43,164 nt of DNA from Bacteroidota bacterium (GTDB taxonomy: Bacteria > Bacteroidota > Bacteroidia > Bacteroidales > VadinHA17), in NCBI GenBank assembly GCA_029552825.1, contig JAKPDL010000217.1, positions 1 to 43,164 on the forward strand. The letters run 5' to 3'. Both the position numbers and the translations under genes were made by a program. The notes under the pieces were generated by a model. That model was given only the letters and a program-made list of their open reading frames with translations, ran no database searches and had not been told where the DNA came from. Positions 9,009 through 17,097 of the stretch are shown in pieces. How positions within the stretch are numbered: the stretch's first letter is position 1; the number at the start of each line of letters is the position of its first letter.

Positions 9009-9716
9009 ATGAGAGAGAATAATCTTAAAGAACTTATTACAGAAATAGACAATAGGAATCTCGTAGATAAAGCTGAAATGAAACTCATTGAAATCTTTAT
9101 TAAAAAAAAGTTAAAACCCGGAGACCCTATTCCAAAAGAAACTGAATTAGCCGAGGCTATGGGTGTAAGCCGAACTGTTATTAGAGAATCATTAAATCGT
9201 CTTAAAACAATTGATATTATTGAAACTAAAAAACATAAAGGCAGAGTTATTAAAAGTCCAAGCCTTTTCAATGTATTACAAAAAGTAATGCTACCTAATA
9301 TACTGGATAATGGAACTTTAAAAGATATTTTTGAATTCAGGCTTGTTATTGAAGTAGGAATAGCTGATTTCATAGTGCAGCGGGCAACACCAAAAGACAT
9401 TAAAGAACTATCTGAAATTGTAAAGAATGAACCAGAAAAATCTAACACAGTTCTTTTTGATATAAATCATGAAATAAAGTTCCACGGCAAGTTATATGAA
9501 ATTACGGGAAACAAAAGCATTATAGAATTTCAATCACTATTACTACCATTATTTAATTATGCATATGAAAGCGGTATAATCAATAAACCTATAAAAGTTA
9601 AAAGGTATGTATCCCACAAAAAACTTGTAGATATTCTTAAAACAAGAGATTCTGATAAATTTAGAGCCGCAATGCGGGCTCATTTAGACAATCACTTCAG
9701 ACGTATTATAGATTAA
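9009..9716 (+). CDS. GntR-family regulator, FCD subfamily (NanR-like candidate)
   Basis: This 235-residue protein has an N-terminal winged helix-turn-helix of GntR type (about 20-84; PIPKETELAEAMGVSRTVIRESL is the recognition region) and an all-helical FCD ligand domain (about 104-230). The usual FCD metal-ligand pattern is present as E155, H159 in KFH, H203 in VSHKKL and H225 in RAHLDNHF. Glu replaces the more common Asp at the first position. It is divergent from susC across a 177-bp A+T-rich gap that contains a dyad. E. coli NanR, which senses Neu5Ac, is also a GntR/FCD protein, so a local sialic acid repressor is the best guess. The family also includes regulators of uronate and organic acid use, so the effector is not proven. 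Confidence 0.85.
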   Translation: MRENNLKELITEIDNRNLVDKAEMKLIEIFIKKKLKPGDPIPKETELAEAMGVSRTVIRESLNRLKTIDIIETKKHKGRVIKSPSLFNVLQKVMLPNILDNGTLKDIFEFRLVIEVGIADFIVQRATPKDIKELSEIVKNEPEKSNTVLFDINHEIKFHGKLYEITGNKSIIEFQSLLLPLFNYAYESGIINKPIKVKRYVSHKKLVDILKTRDSDKFRAAMRAHLDNHFRRIID

Positions 9717-9846
9717 TATAAAACTAATTCTATTGATAAGTATTATTTCAGCCATGAAAATACATTTTTTTCAATAATGGTATTTTTCTTAAACACACCT
9801 GCCCGTTATTTTTCAATAAAGAATATTTTTAAAGCTTCAAAAACAG

Positions 9847-11031
9847 GTGACTGTGAAAAATTTATTAAGGACTGATACAGCAGTAAGGTTCGTTGTCCTT
9901 TTAGGTCTGGTGAGCCTTTTCTCCGACGTAACTTATGAAGCAGCAAGAAGTCTTAATGGTCCTTTCCTGAAAATCCTTGGCGCAAGCGGTACTACTGTAG
10001 GTCTTGTTGCCGGAGCAGGTGAATTAATAGGATATGGACTCAGGCTTCTTTCGGGTTGGCTTGCCGACCGAACGAAAAAGTACTGGCTGCTGATGATTAC
10101 AGGCTACGCTCTCAACCTCTTTTCAGTACCTCTTCTTGCTCTTGCCGGATACTGGGAGATAGCTGTTGTTCTGATGATTGCAGAACGCACTGGTAAAGCC
10201 ATCAGGACTCCCTCGCGCGATGCACTTTTATCATTCGGCACTCATAAAATTGGAAGAGGGTGGGGTTTCGGACTCCATGAAGCAATGGACCAGATTGGTG
10301 CAACGGTTGGTCCCCTGCTGGTAAGTTCAGTTCTTTTCTTCAGAAACCAGAACTATTCCCTTGCTTATGCAGTACTGGCAATACCTGCAGTGATAGCGTT
10401 TGCAATACTGCTCTTCTGCAAGTATCTCTATCCCGCACCCGGAGAACTGGAGATAAAAGTAAAAGCAGCCGACACAAAAGGATTTCCAGAGAAATACTGG
10501 ATTTATCTGCTTGCAGTAATTTTTGTTGCGGCTGGCTTTGCTGATTTTCCACTTATAGCCTTTCATTTCAAATCGAAAGCTCTTTTATCTGATCCTATAA
10601 TCCCGCTGTTTTATGCAGCTGCCATGGCAGCCGATGCAGTGGCCGCACTCGTTTTCGGTAAACTTTTCGACCGTATGGGGTTAAGGGTACTTCTTGCTTC
10701 AGTTATTCTTTCCTCCTTTTTTGCCCCGTTGGTTTTTTGGGGTAATTACGGAACAGCGCTGGCAGGGATGATTATCTGGGGCATTGGCATGGGAGCCCAG
10801 GAATCAATAATGAGAGCAGAGATTGCAGGCATGGTGCCACCTGAAAAACGGGGAACTGCTTTCGGAACATTTAATGCTGCCTACGGACTGTTCTGGTTTG
10901 CCGGCAGTGCACTGATGGGATTATTATATGATATATCACTGCACGGGCTCGTAATTTTTTCAATTACGGCACAGCTAGTCGCAGCAATAATTCTGACTTA
11001 CCTTATATCCGGCAAAAACAAGTTGAGTTGA
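9847..11031 (+). CDS. MFS transporter, substrate unknown
   Basis: This is a 394-residue major facilitator protein with about 12 hydrophobic helices. The loop 2-3 signature appears as SGWLADRTKKYW, and RTGKAIRTPSRDALLS resembles the matching mid-protein region of uncharacterised bacterial and archaeal MFS permeases. It starts at a GTG (9847); a second GTG lies two codons later, and there is no ATG before the upstream in-frame stop at 9817. Codons are visibly richer in G+C than in the genes on either side, more like the housekeeping genes later in the window. Nothing nearby fixes the substrate. It is separated from the regulator gene by 130 nt and probably forms its own unit. Confidence 0.8.
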   Translation: MTVKNLLRTDTAVRFVVLLGLVSLFSDVTYEAARSLNGPFLKILGASGTTVGLVAGAGELIGYGLRLLSGWLADRTKKYWLLMITGYALNLFSVPLLALAGYWEIAVVLMIAERTGKAIRTPSRDALLSFGTHKIGRGWGFGLHEAMDQIGATVGPLLVSSVLFFRNQNYSLAYAVLAIPAVIAFAILLFCKYLYPAPGELEIKVKAADTKGFPEKYWIYLLAVIFVAAGFADFPLIAFHFKSKALLSDPIIPLFYAAAMAADAVAALVFGKLFDRMGLRVLLASVILSSFFAPLVFWGNYGTALAGMIIWGIGMGAQESIMRAEIAGMVPPEKRGTAFGTFNAAYGLFWFAGSALMGLLYDISLHGLVIFSITAQLVAAIILTYLISGKNKLS

Positions 11032-11036
11032 GTTGA
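11022..11036 (+). repeat. Three tandem GTTGA units spanning the MFS stop codon
   Basis: The 5-nt unit GTTGA occurs three times in a row, and the MFS stop codon TGA (11029-11031) lies inside. Gain or loss of a unit would shift the frame and change the last residues only. Confidence 0.6.
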
Positions 11037-11441
11037 GCAGATTTTAAGAGAACCTTAAAAATGATTATTTTCTCCATTAATTGAAAATAAACTAACCTGA
11101 TGACTAAAACTTGCATAAATTTTTATTGCAACTAAAATTAACAAAACAAATTTGACTTGTTCGGTATTATTTTGTAAATTTGTTTAAGTCACATTTAAAC
11201 TGTTTGATCGTTCAAAAAGATACAATAAGAAAGGGGGAAGTTTATATCAAAATATTATATTGTTTCCATTGATGGAGAAAGGATTTATGGTCTCGGAGCT
11301 GTAATTATATTCCAAAAGATAAACATGATAAATCAATTTAAAGAAACATATTTTAAGAGTAAAAAAATTAAAAATGCTTGACTTGTATCGGGTTTGTATT
11401 TTAGTTCATAACATATAGTGCAATGATTAAAAAGACTTAAA
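11032..11441. other. A+T-rich intergenic region, 410 nt, with an orphan promoter and a gene-like remnant
   Basis: No convincing full gene is present. The region holds a strong promoter match (11151-11182). It also has a stretch (11238-11381) that stays open in one frame after an upstream stop and reads YYIVSIDGERIYGLGAVI in its middle, but it has no ATG before that part. It may be a decayed gene or chance. A short imperfect dyad (TTTGA and TCAAA within 11202-11215) lies just after the predicted start site. Confidence 0.45.
11151..11182 (+). promoter_or_regulatory. Consensus Bacteroidota promoter
   Basis: TTTG (11151-11154), a 20-nt spacer and TAAATTTG (11175-11182) match the TTTG / TAnnTTTG consensus exactly. 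Transcription would start near 11187-11190, about 250 nt before the next gene at 11442, leaving a long leader. Confidence 0.6.
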
Positions 11442-12089
11442 ATGGAAAAATTTTTTTTTATTATTATTTTTCTGGGAAACTTATCTAAGATTGCTTACGG
11501 ACAAAATGAAGAACCTATTTCCAAAGGGAATCTTCTTACAGGTGGCTCTTTCTCCTGTAATATTCAAAAAACAAAAGAATATGAACCAATCACCGGTACT
11601 AAACCCCGATTGATAAATGTAATAAATAATAAAGAATTTCATACTGAACTGAATTTTGGTTATTTTATAACAAACCACGTTGTTTCTGGATTGAAAACAG
11701 ATATTTTTATTCTTTTTAACAAGAATACATTTCCTCAGGATACATCTTTAATTTCAATAAAAAATCTGAATAGTAGCCTAACTGTAGGACCATTTATAAG
11801 ATATTATACTAAGTCAGGAATTTTTTTTGAAGGTTCTGTAACTATTGGACTTTTTAATCTTGAGGCTGATGATTATATAAAAAAGTGGAAAGGATACTCC
11901 TTATGTGTTGGAATTGGTTATAGCATATTTATTTCAAAATCAGTTGCAATCGAACCTGAAATTACTTATTTGCACTTGAACTACCCTTCTTATGGGATTT
12001 TAGAGAATAAAATAATATCAAGTGGATTAAGCTTTTCATTTGGATTTCAGGTCTATATTAACACAAAAAGCAAATTGCTTAGTGAATGA
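11442..12089 (+). CDS. Small outer-membrane beta-barrel-like protein
   Basis: This 215-residue protein has a signal peptide of about 20 residues (hydrophobic core FFFIIIFLGNLSKIAYGQ). The mature part alternates polar and hydrophobic residues in strands, for example GNLLTGGSFSCNI, HTELNFGYFITNHVVSGLKT, LTVGPFIRYYT and GIFFEGSVTIGLF. It ends with a strand, GLSFSFGFQVYI, before a short tail. This layout is that of small 8-strand outer-membrane barrels (OmpW/OmpX-like or PF13505-like). No specific family can be named. It is A+T-rich like its downstream neighbours and has a long leader behind a consensus promoter. Confidence 0.6.
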   Translation: MEKFFFIIIFLGNLSKIAYGQNEEPISKGNLLTGGSFSCNIQKTKEYEPITGTKPRLINVINNKEFHTELNFGYFITNHVVSGLKTDIFILFNKNTFPQDTSLISIKNLNSSLTVGPFIRYYTKSGIFFEGSVTIGLFNLEADDYIKKWKGYSLCVGIGYSIFISKSVAIEPEITYLHLNYPSYGILENKIISSGLSFSFGFQVYINTKSKLLSE

Positions 12090-12267
12090 TTTTTTTTAAA
12101 AAAACAGCCTAAGTAAAACCAAAATCTGGTATTTTCAAGTTGACTTTATAAAGTTATTTGGAAAGTATACCAGAAAATTAGATTTTGATAGAGAGTATAT
12201 ATTTGAAATCAATACCTTAAATAATAGATTTACAGTATTTTCGCTTTTAATTTGAAAATTTTTTGTT

Positions 12268-13527
12268 ATGAAAAAAATATTAATACTACTATTACCATTA
12301 ATAACACTTTTTAGTGTTTCTGCAAATGATATTATTTACCCTACAACTACGCATATTAATAGTGGAAATTTTTATGAGGAATATAAATGTCAGACAAATC
12401 ACAATGATTATGTATTTGAATATATTGCATTTAGAGTCACTAATTTGGAGTATGATAAAACCTATTTTATCCATAAGACATCACAGGAAGAATTAGATGT
12501 CTTTGAATCATTAGTCTATAAATCAAAATCAGAGTATTTTGAAATAATTGATAGTGAGCATTGGAGATGGAATTCTCAGACAAGCAATACTGATACTATA
12601 ATTGTTGAAGCTATGGGTTATTATCAGAATTTAGTGTTGGGATCCGAAGAAATAATTGAGTTTGGAGTATATAAACCTATCTACATACCTCCCTACTTAT
12701 ACCTTTATGGGAATACAGCAGCGATTAGTGTAAGAATTGTCACTTCAATGAATATTTCAGGATCACATTTAATTTGTACATCTGAGAATTATACGATAAA
12801 TTATCTTCCAGATTTCAGTAATATTGATTGGAGTAATGGTCCATATTTAACAGAAACTTCATCGCCAGGATCAAACCCGGCTACATTTTTTTCTACAGGT
12901 AATGGTAGTAGTTGGATAAGTGCAACAATTACAATTGAGAATGGGCAATGTCAGCTTTCTCCAGTAACAATACCTAACTATAATGTTTGGTCAGGAGTAC
13001 CACAGGTACAAGTAACAGGTCCTTCTGAAGGATGTATTGGCAATGAATACACATTCTATGCAAATTATTCACCATATTCGAATCCCTCCTCACTTGAGTG
13101 GTCAATTAGTCCCGAATATTATTGTAACACTATTTATGGTTACGATTGGTGGGCAAATGCACATTTTGATTGTCCTTATGAAGAATTATATCAGGTTCGT
13201 TGTACTCATCAAAATGCATGCGGCACAGGAAACACGGCTCATACTTATATTTACATATATGATTGTGGTTATGGGTATATGCTTTCTCCAAATCCCGCAT
13301 CAACAGAAGTAACTGTTACAGTTACAAGAACGGCTAACCTTAATGCTGCTGTAAATGCCATTTTTGATGTAAGTATTTATGATGGCTATGGAGTAAAATA
13401 TTTCCAGGGTCAATACTCAGGCGACAGGTTTACAATACCGGTCTATAATCTTAAAAACGGCAACTATATCTTTAAAATTGATAATGGGAAAAACATTGCT
13501 AATAAACAACTTGTTATTAAGCATTAA
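12268..13527 (+). CDS. Secreted T9SS cargo protein with Ig/PKD-like domains
   Basis: This 419-residue protein has a signal peptide (1-19, MKKILILLLPLITLFSVSA). Residues 20-160 are of unrecognised beta-rich type. About 163-240 and 245-333 look like two cysteine-containing Ig/PKD-like modules (SGSHLICTSENYTINYLPD and TGPSEGCIGNEYTFYANYS mark their starts). Residues 336-419 form a type A T9SS sorting domain: MLSPNPASTEVTV, then FDVSIYDGYG, LKNGNYIFKIDNGK and a final KQLVIKH. The protein should cross the outer membrane by the type IX system and be released or attached to the surface. No catalytic motif is seen, so an adhesive or structural role is possible but unproven. Confidence 0.75.
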   Translation: MKKILILLLPLITLFSVSANDIIYPTTTHINSGNFYEEYKCQTNHNDYVFEYIAFRVTNLEYDKTYFIHKTSQEELDVFESLVYKSKSEYFEIIDSEHWRWNSQTSNTDTIIVEAMGYYQNLVLGSEEIIEFGVYKPIYIPPYLYLYGNTAAISVRIVTSMNISGSHLICTSENYTINYLPDFSNIDWSNGPYLTETSSPGSNPATFFSTGNGSSWISATITIENGQCQLSPVTIPNYNVWSGVPQVQVTGPSEGCIGNEYTFYANYSPYSNPSSLEWSISPEYYCNTIYGYDWWANAHFDCPYEELYQVRCTHQNACGTGNTAHTYIYIYDCGYGYMLSPNPASTEVTVTVTRTANLNAAVNAIFDVSIYDGYGVKYFQGQYSGDRFTIPVYNLKNGNYIFKIDNGKNIANKQLVIKH

Positions 13528-13648
13528 TTATTTGCTTTTCAAATGATTACTCCTTAATACATATTGCTCCTAAAAAAAATTAATAAAAAGACTCATTTTG
13601 TTTAAAATAATGACACAATATAACATTATTGAAAATAATAACAATTTA

Positions 13649-14371
13649 ATGCATCAAATTAGAGTTCTATATCGAACTTCGAACAAGATAATCTGCATAA
13701 TAATTTCTTTTATATTAACAACCTGTTACGAAGAAACCAGTCCTAAAATATTTCCGGACTATACAGGACAAACTGATACAATCATTGATATTGAGGGGAA
13801 TGTATACCGGACAATCGAAATCGAGTCAAAGATATGGATGGCTGAGAACCTCAGGACGACAAAACTTAATAATGGCAGAGTTATCATTCAGGTAAAGGAC
13901 AATTATGATTTGCAATACAATAAAGCACCAGCATACTGCTGGTATAATAATGACTCAGTTAGTTTTTCGAATATTTACGGAGCACTATATAATTTTTATG
14001 CAGTAAGCACAGATTCTCTCTGTCTAACCGGCTGGCATGTGCCGACAGATTCGGACTGGGATGAATTGATTAATTTCCTTGGCGGACATAAAAAAGCCGG
14101 TGGTAAATTAAAGGATTATTACCGTCAGTTATGGAGTGAACCTAATCTTTGTTTTGCTAATAACTATGGTTTTTCAGCTCTCCCTGGTGGAATGAGACAA
14201 CATTATGAAGGAAAGTTCATTAATGTTACACTCCGGGGCTATTGGTGGACAAGTACTTCTATTAATTATTTTGAGGCGTATGCAATAGAAATGTACAATG
14301 AAAACGCCGAAATATTAAAATTCTATGGCTATAAAGGAGAGGGTTACAGTGTGAGATGTATTAAAGATTAG
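13649..14371 (+). CDS. FISUMP-domain lipoprotein
   Basis: The residues from about position 50 match the Fibrobacter succinogenes major paralogous domain (FISUMP). Signatures are DIEGNVYRTIEIESKIWMAE, CWYNNDS, YGALYNFYAV, GWHVPTDSDWDELINFLGG, GFSALPGGMR, YWWTSTS and a final GYSVRCIKD. Such proteins are secreted and of unknown function. The frame is open from a TTG at 13598. I chose the ATG at 13649 because it gives a compact 25-residue lipoprotein signal (KIICIIISFILTTC, Cys25), whereas the longer form puts a polar Asn-rich tail before it. The resulting protein has 240 residues. It is A+T-rich like the two preceding genes. Confidence 0.75.
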   Translation: MHQIRVLYRTSNKIICIIISFILTTCYEETSPKIFPDYTGQTDTIIDIEGNVYRTIEIESKIWMAENLRTTKLNNGRVIIQVKDNYDLQYNKAPAYCWYNNDSVSFSNIYGALYNFYAVSTDSLCLTGWHVPTDSDWDELINFLGGHKKAGGKLKDYYRQLWSEPNLCFANNYGFSALPGGMRQHYEGKFINVTLRGYWWTSTSINYFEAYAIEMYNENAEILKFYGYKGEGYSVRCIKD

Positions 14372-14507
14372 CAATAATTAACCAAGGTCACCGGGTGCTT
14401 GTTTCTGGTTCCAGCATTTTCCTTTGAGCATATAAAACTGATCCCATGTTGATTCTTACATTTAAAATGGTTTAAGTGCCCATTTTTTTCATTAATATAA
14501 AATAAAC

Positions 14508-14515
14508 TATATTTG
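14508..14515 (+). promoter_or_regulatory. -7 promoter element for eno
   Basis: TATATTTG matches TAnnTTTG. At the 20-nt-spaced -33 position (14484-14487) the sequence is TTTT, three of four to TTTG. Transcription from about 14521 would give a leader of roughly 55 nt. Confidence 0.45.
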
Positions 14516-14577
14516 GGCCTGATATCGTTTACGGGAAAAGAACAAAAAACTTTTTAATAACCAAAAACATAGAAACA

Positions 14578-15858
14578 ATGAAAATAATTGATGTATCAGC
14601 AATGGAAATTCTGGATTCGAGAGGGAATCCGACTGTTGAAGCTGTTGTAACTCTTGAAGACGGGACACAAGCCAGGGCTATGGTGCCCAGCGGTGCCTCA
14701 ACTGGCGAAAGGGAAGCATGTGAATTGCGCGATGGCGATAAAAAACGCTACAACGGCAAAGGTGTTCTTAAAGCAGTTGAAAACGTGAATAAGGTAATTG
14801 CAAAGGAGATTGTTGGCAAGGAATTTACCAGCCAGCGCCAACTCGACTATCTGATGATTGAACTCGACGGAACACCAAATAAATCGAAACTTGGTGCCAA
14901 CGCCATTCTTTCTGTATCGATGGCTTACGCGAGGGCTGAAGCTGAGAGTGCAGGCATTCCTATTTACCAATACTTAGGAGGCGCAAATGCACATCTTCTG
15001 CCAGTTCCATGCCTCAATATCATCAATGGTGGTAAGCACGCCGACAATAATGTTGATTTTCAGGAATTTATGATTGCACCACACAATGCTCCTTCATTTG
15101 CTGAATCAATAAGGATGGGAATTGAAGTTTTCCATTCACTTAAATCAGTGCTCAAAGGCAAAGACTACAGCACCGGAGTAGGCGACGAAGGAGGTTTTGC
15201 ACCTGATCTCAAATCGAATGATGAAGCAGTAGAGGTAATCCTCGAGGCTATCAACAAAGCTGGTTACAAACCGGGAACCGATGTGAGTATCTGCCTCGAC
15301 CCCGCTGCGAGTGAAATGTGGGAAGACGGGAAATATAAGCTTTTCAAAAGTACAGGTAAACTGCTCTCGAGCGATGAAATGATAAAACTGTGGGAAAGCT
15401 GGGTTAATCAGTATCCGATTGTGCTTATTGAGGACGGCCTTGCTGAAAATGACTGGACAGGCTGGGTAAATCTTACAAAGGTTCTTGGCAACAGAATTGA
15501 AATAGTAGGTGACGACCTGTTCTGCACCAATAAGGCAATTCTCGCAGAAGGCATCGCAAAGGGAGCTGCAAACTCAATCCTTATAAAACTGAACCAGATA
15601 GGTACCGTAACCGAAACGCTTGAAACGATTGAGCTGGCATACAAAAACAAATACAATGCTTTTGTATCACACCGGAGTGGAGAAACTGCCGATAGTTTCA
15701 TTGCAGACCTGACTGTTGCAGTCAATGCCGGCCATCTGAAGACCGGAAGCGGATGCCGCAGCGAAAGAATTGAAAAATTCAACCAGCTTATGCGCATTGA
15801 ACTTGAACTCGGCAAGTCTGGAAAATTCGCAGGCAAAAAAGCATTTAAAAATGCATAG
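14578..15858 (+). CDS. eno: Enolase (phosphopyruvate hydratase)
   Basis: This 426-residue enzyme interconverts 2-phosphoglycerate and phosphoenolpyruvate in glycolysis. Family signatures are [13 protein letters not shown] at the N-terminus, the mobile loop [28 protein letters not shown] with a catalytic Glu, metal-ligand acidic residues in [14 protein letters not shown] and VGDDLFCTN, the proton-abstracting Lys in [13 protein letters not shown], and SHRSGETAD near the end. Length is normal. It stands alone between its own promoter and a strong terminator (15878-15908), so it is probably monocistronic. Codon use differs clearly from the A+T-rich block upstream. Confidence 0.98.
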   Translation: MKIIDVSAMEILDSRGNPTVEAVVTLEDGTQARAMVPSGASTGEREACELRDGDKKRYNGKGVLKAVENVNKVIAKEIVGKEFTSQRQLDYLMIELDGTPNKSKLGANAILSVSMAYARAEAESAGIPIYQYLGGANAHLLPVPCLNIINGGKHADNNVDFQEFMIAPHNAPSFAESIRMGIEVFHSLKSVLKGKDYSTGVGDEGGFAPDLKSNDEAVEVILEAINKAGYKPGTDVSICLDPAASEMWEDGKYKLFKSTGKLLSSDEMIKLWESWVNQYPIVLIEDGLAENDWTGWVNLTKVLGNRIEIVGDDLFCTNKAILAEGIAKGAANSILIKLNQIGTVTETLETIELAYKNKYNAFVSHRSGETADSFIADLTVAVNAGHLKTGSGCRSERIEKFNQLMRIELELGKSGKFAGKKAFKNA

Positions 15859-15877
15859 GTTCTAAATTTTCGCTTAT

Positions 15878-15908
15878 AAAAAATGCGGCATAAAAAGCCG
15901 CATTTTTT
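15878..15908 (+). terminator. Intrinsic terminator after eno
   Basis: The arms AAAAAATGCGGC (15878-15889) and GCCGCATTTTTT (15897-15908) pair perfectly around a 7-nt loop. The stem's T-rich right side doubles as the U-tract. It lies 20 nt after the enolase stop codon. Confidence 0.9.
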
Positions 15909-16031
15909 GTTTCTATATATTTTTTACCAATATTTTTTTAACATTTGAACTAAATAATAAATTAAATTCATTATTTTGCACGCCGAAACCGAATCCAGAC
16001 ATGGACGATTATCATTTATGTTGTTGAATTT

Positions 16032-16062
16032 TAACAGAGGTTTGCATAGTCAACCTCTGTTA
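16032..16062 (+). promoter_or_regulatory. Leader hairpin just upstream of corA
   Basis: TAACAGAGGTT (16032-16042) and AACCTCTGTTA (16052-16062) are perfect 11-bp complements with a 9-nt loop. It ends 9 nt before the GGAGG ribosome site of corA. Its right arm contains CCTC, which could pair either with the left arm or with that GGAGG, so a translational switch is possible. A tiny ORF (16001-16027, MDDYHLCC) ends just before it. No T-run follows, so it is not a terminator. Confidence 0.5.
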
Positions 16063-16071
16063 TAAAATAAT

Positions 16072-16076
16072 GGAGG
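16072..16076 (+). promoter_or_regulatory. Ribosome binding site that sets the corA start
   Basis: GGAGG at 16072-16076 stands 8 nt before the ATG at 16085. The frame-compatible ATG at 16070 overlaps this site and has no comparable signal before it, so 16085 is the better start. Confidence 0.6.
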
Positions 16077-16084
16077 CTTGTACT

Positions 16085-17008
16085 ATGAGAACTTTCTTTA
16101 AAAACTCAACAGGAATTGTTCCATGTGCAGAGTGGGAACCATACTGCTGGATACATATCGAATGCCCTGTTGCTGATGATAAAGAATATTTACAGAAATT
16201 CGATATTCCTCCATCATTCCTTAACGACCTTGAAGATATCGACGAACGACCACGTGTAGAATATGAAGAGGGATGGTTCTTTATAATTATTAGAATCCCT
16301 TACAGGAACGGAAATCCTAAAATACCATTTTCTACTGCACCCCTCGGACTTTTATTCAAAGATGAAATATTTATTTCAATATGCCACGTGGAAACAGAGC
16401 TGATAAAGGATTTCCTTACATATTCAGTACGAAAGAATATCAATTACAAAGATTATTTTGATCTGGTTTTTCGCCTCATTCTTAACTCGAGTGTCTGGTT
16501 TCTGAAATACCTTAAACAGATAAACCTGCATATAAAATCAGCCGAATCGGAACTTGAAAGATCTGTCAGAAACGAAGACCTGCAGAGATTATTTCAGATT
16601 GAAAAATGCCTTGTTTACTTTACAACTTCACTAAAAGGCAATGACATATTAATAAACCGGCTGAAAAATCTCAGAAACCAGAAAGAAAAGTATGATGAAG
16701 AACTTCTTGAAGATGTCGAGATTGAAACCAAGCAGGCACAGGAAACCACGCAGGTTTACAGCGACATTCTCAGCGGAATGATGGACGCGTATGCCTCGGT
16801 TATTTCCAATAACCTGAACATCATAATGAAAAGACTCACCTCCATCTCGGTTCTTCTTATGATTCCTACCCTCATTGCCAGCTTGTACGGAATGAATGTA
16901 CCTAACTTTATGGAAAATTCAAGAATCGCCTTTTTGCTTATTTTCCTTGTTTCTATGTTCTTCTCAGCAGTCGGAATGTTTTTCCTGAGAAAAAAAGGAT
17001 GGTTCTGA
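16085..17008 (+). CDS. corA: CorA-type magnesium/divalent cation channel
   Basis: This 307-residue CorA-family pentameric channel has a large cytoplasmic N-domain (about 1-235) that ends in a long helical, charged segment (EKYDEELLEDVEIETKQAQE), followed by two membrane helices. The signature GMN (269-271, in SLYGMNVPN) closes the first helix, and a lysine-rich C-terminus (LRKKGWF) follows the second, as in CorA. It should carry Mg2+ and perhaps Co2+ or Ni2+ inward. A zinc-exporting ZntB-type member is the alternative within the family. The start at 16085 is used on the evidence of the GGAGG site. The hairpin upstream suggests leader control. Confidence 0.9.
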   Translation: MRTFFKNSTGIVPCAEWEPYCWIHIECPVADDKEYLQKFDIPPSFLNDLEDIDERPRVEYEEGWFFIIIRIPYRNGNPKIPFSTAPLGLLFKDEIFISICHVETELIKDFLTYSVRKNINYKDYFDLVFRLILNSSVWFLKYLKQINLHIKSAESELERSVRNEDLQRLFQIEKCLVYFTTSLKGNDILINRLKNLRNQKEKYDEELLEDVEIETKQAQETTQVYSDILSGMMDAYASVISNNLNIIMKRLTSISVLLMIPTLIASLYGMNVPNFMENSRIAFLLIFLVSMFFSAVGMFFLRKKGWF

Positions 17009-17097
17009 GTTGTTTGTCAACCAGGCATGAATAAATCAAAAATTAACTAACTTTAGGTATTAAAATTGGGGCGGGGGCCTCTTACAAAACCATCGGG

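Noticed and set aside
8987-9448. 153-residue minus-strand ORF over the regulator gene
   Set aside because: It is antisense to a clear GntR gene and its Ser/Leu-rich product looks like a shadow frame.
15408-15836. 142-residue minus-strand ORF inside eno
   Set aside because: It is fully antisense to the enolase catalytic domain and has no signal of its own.
15944-15978. TTTG ... TATTTTG as a corA promoter
   Set aside because: The spacing is about 3 nt too long and the -7 part is one base short of the consensus.
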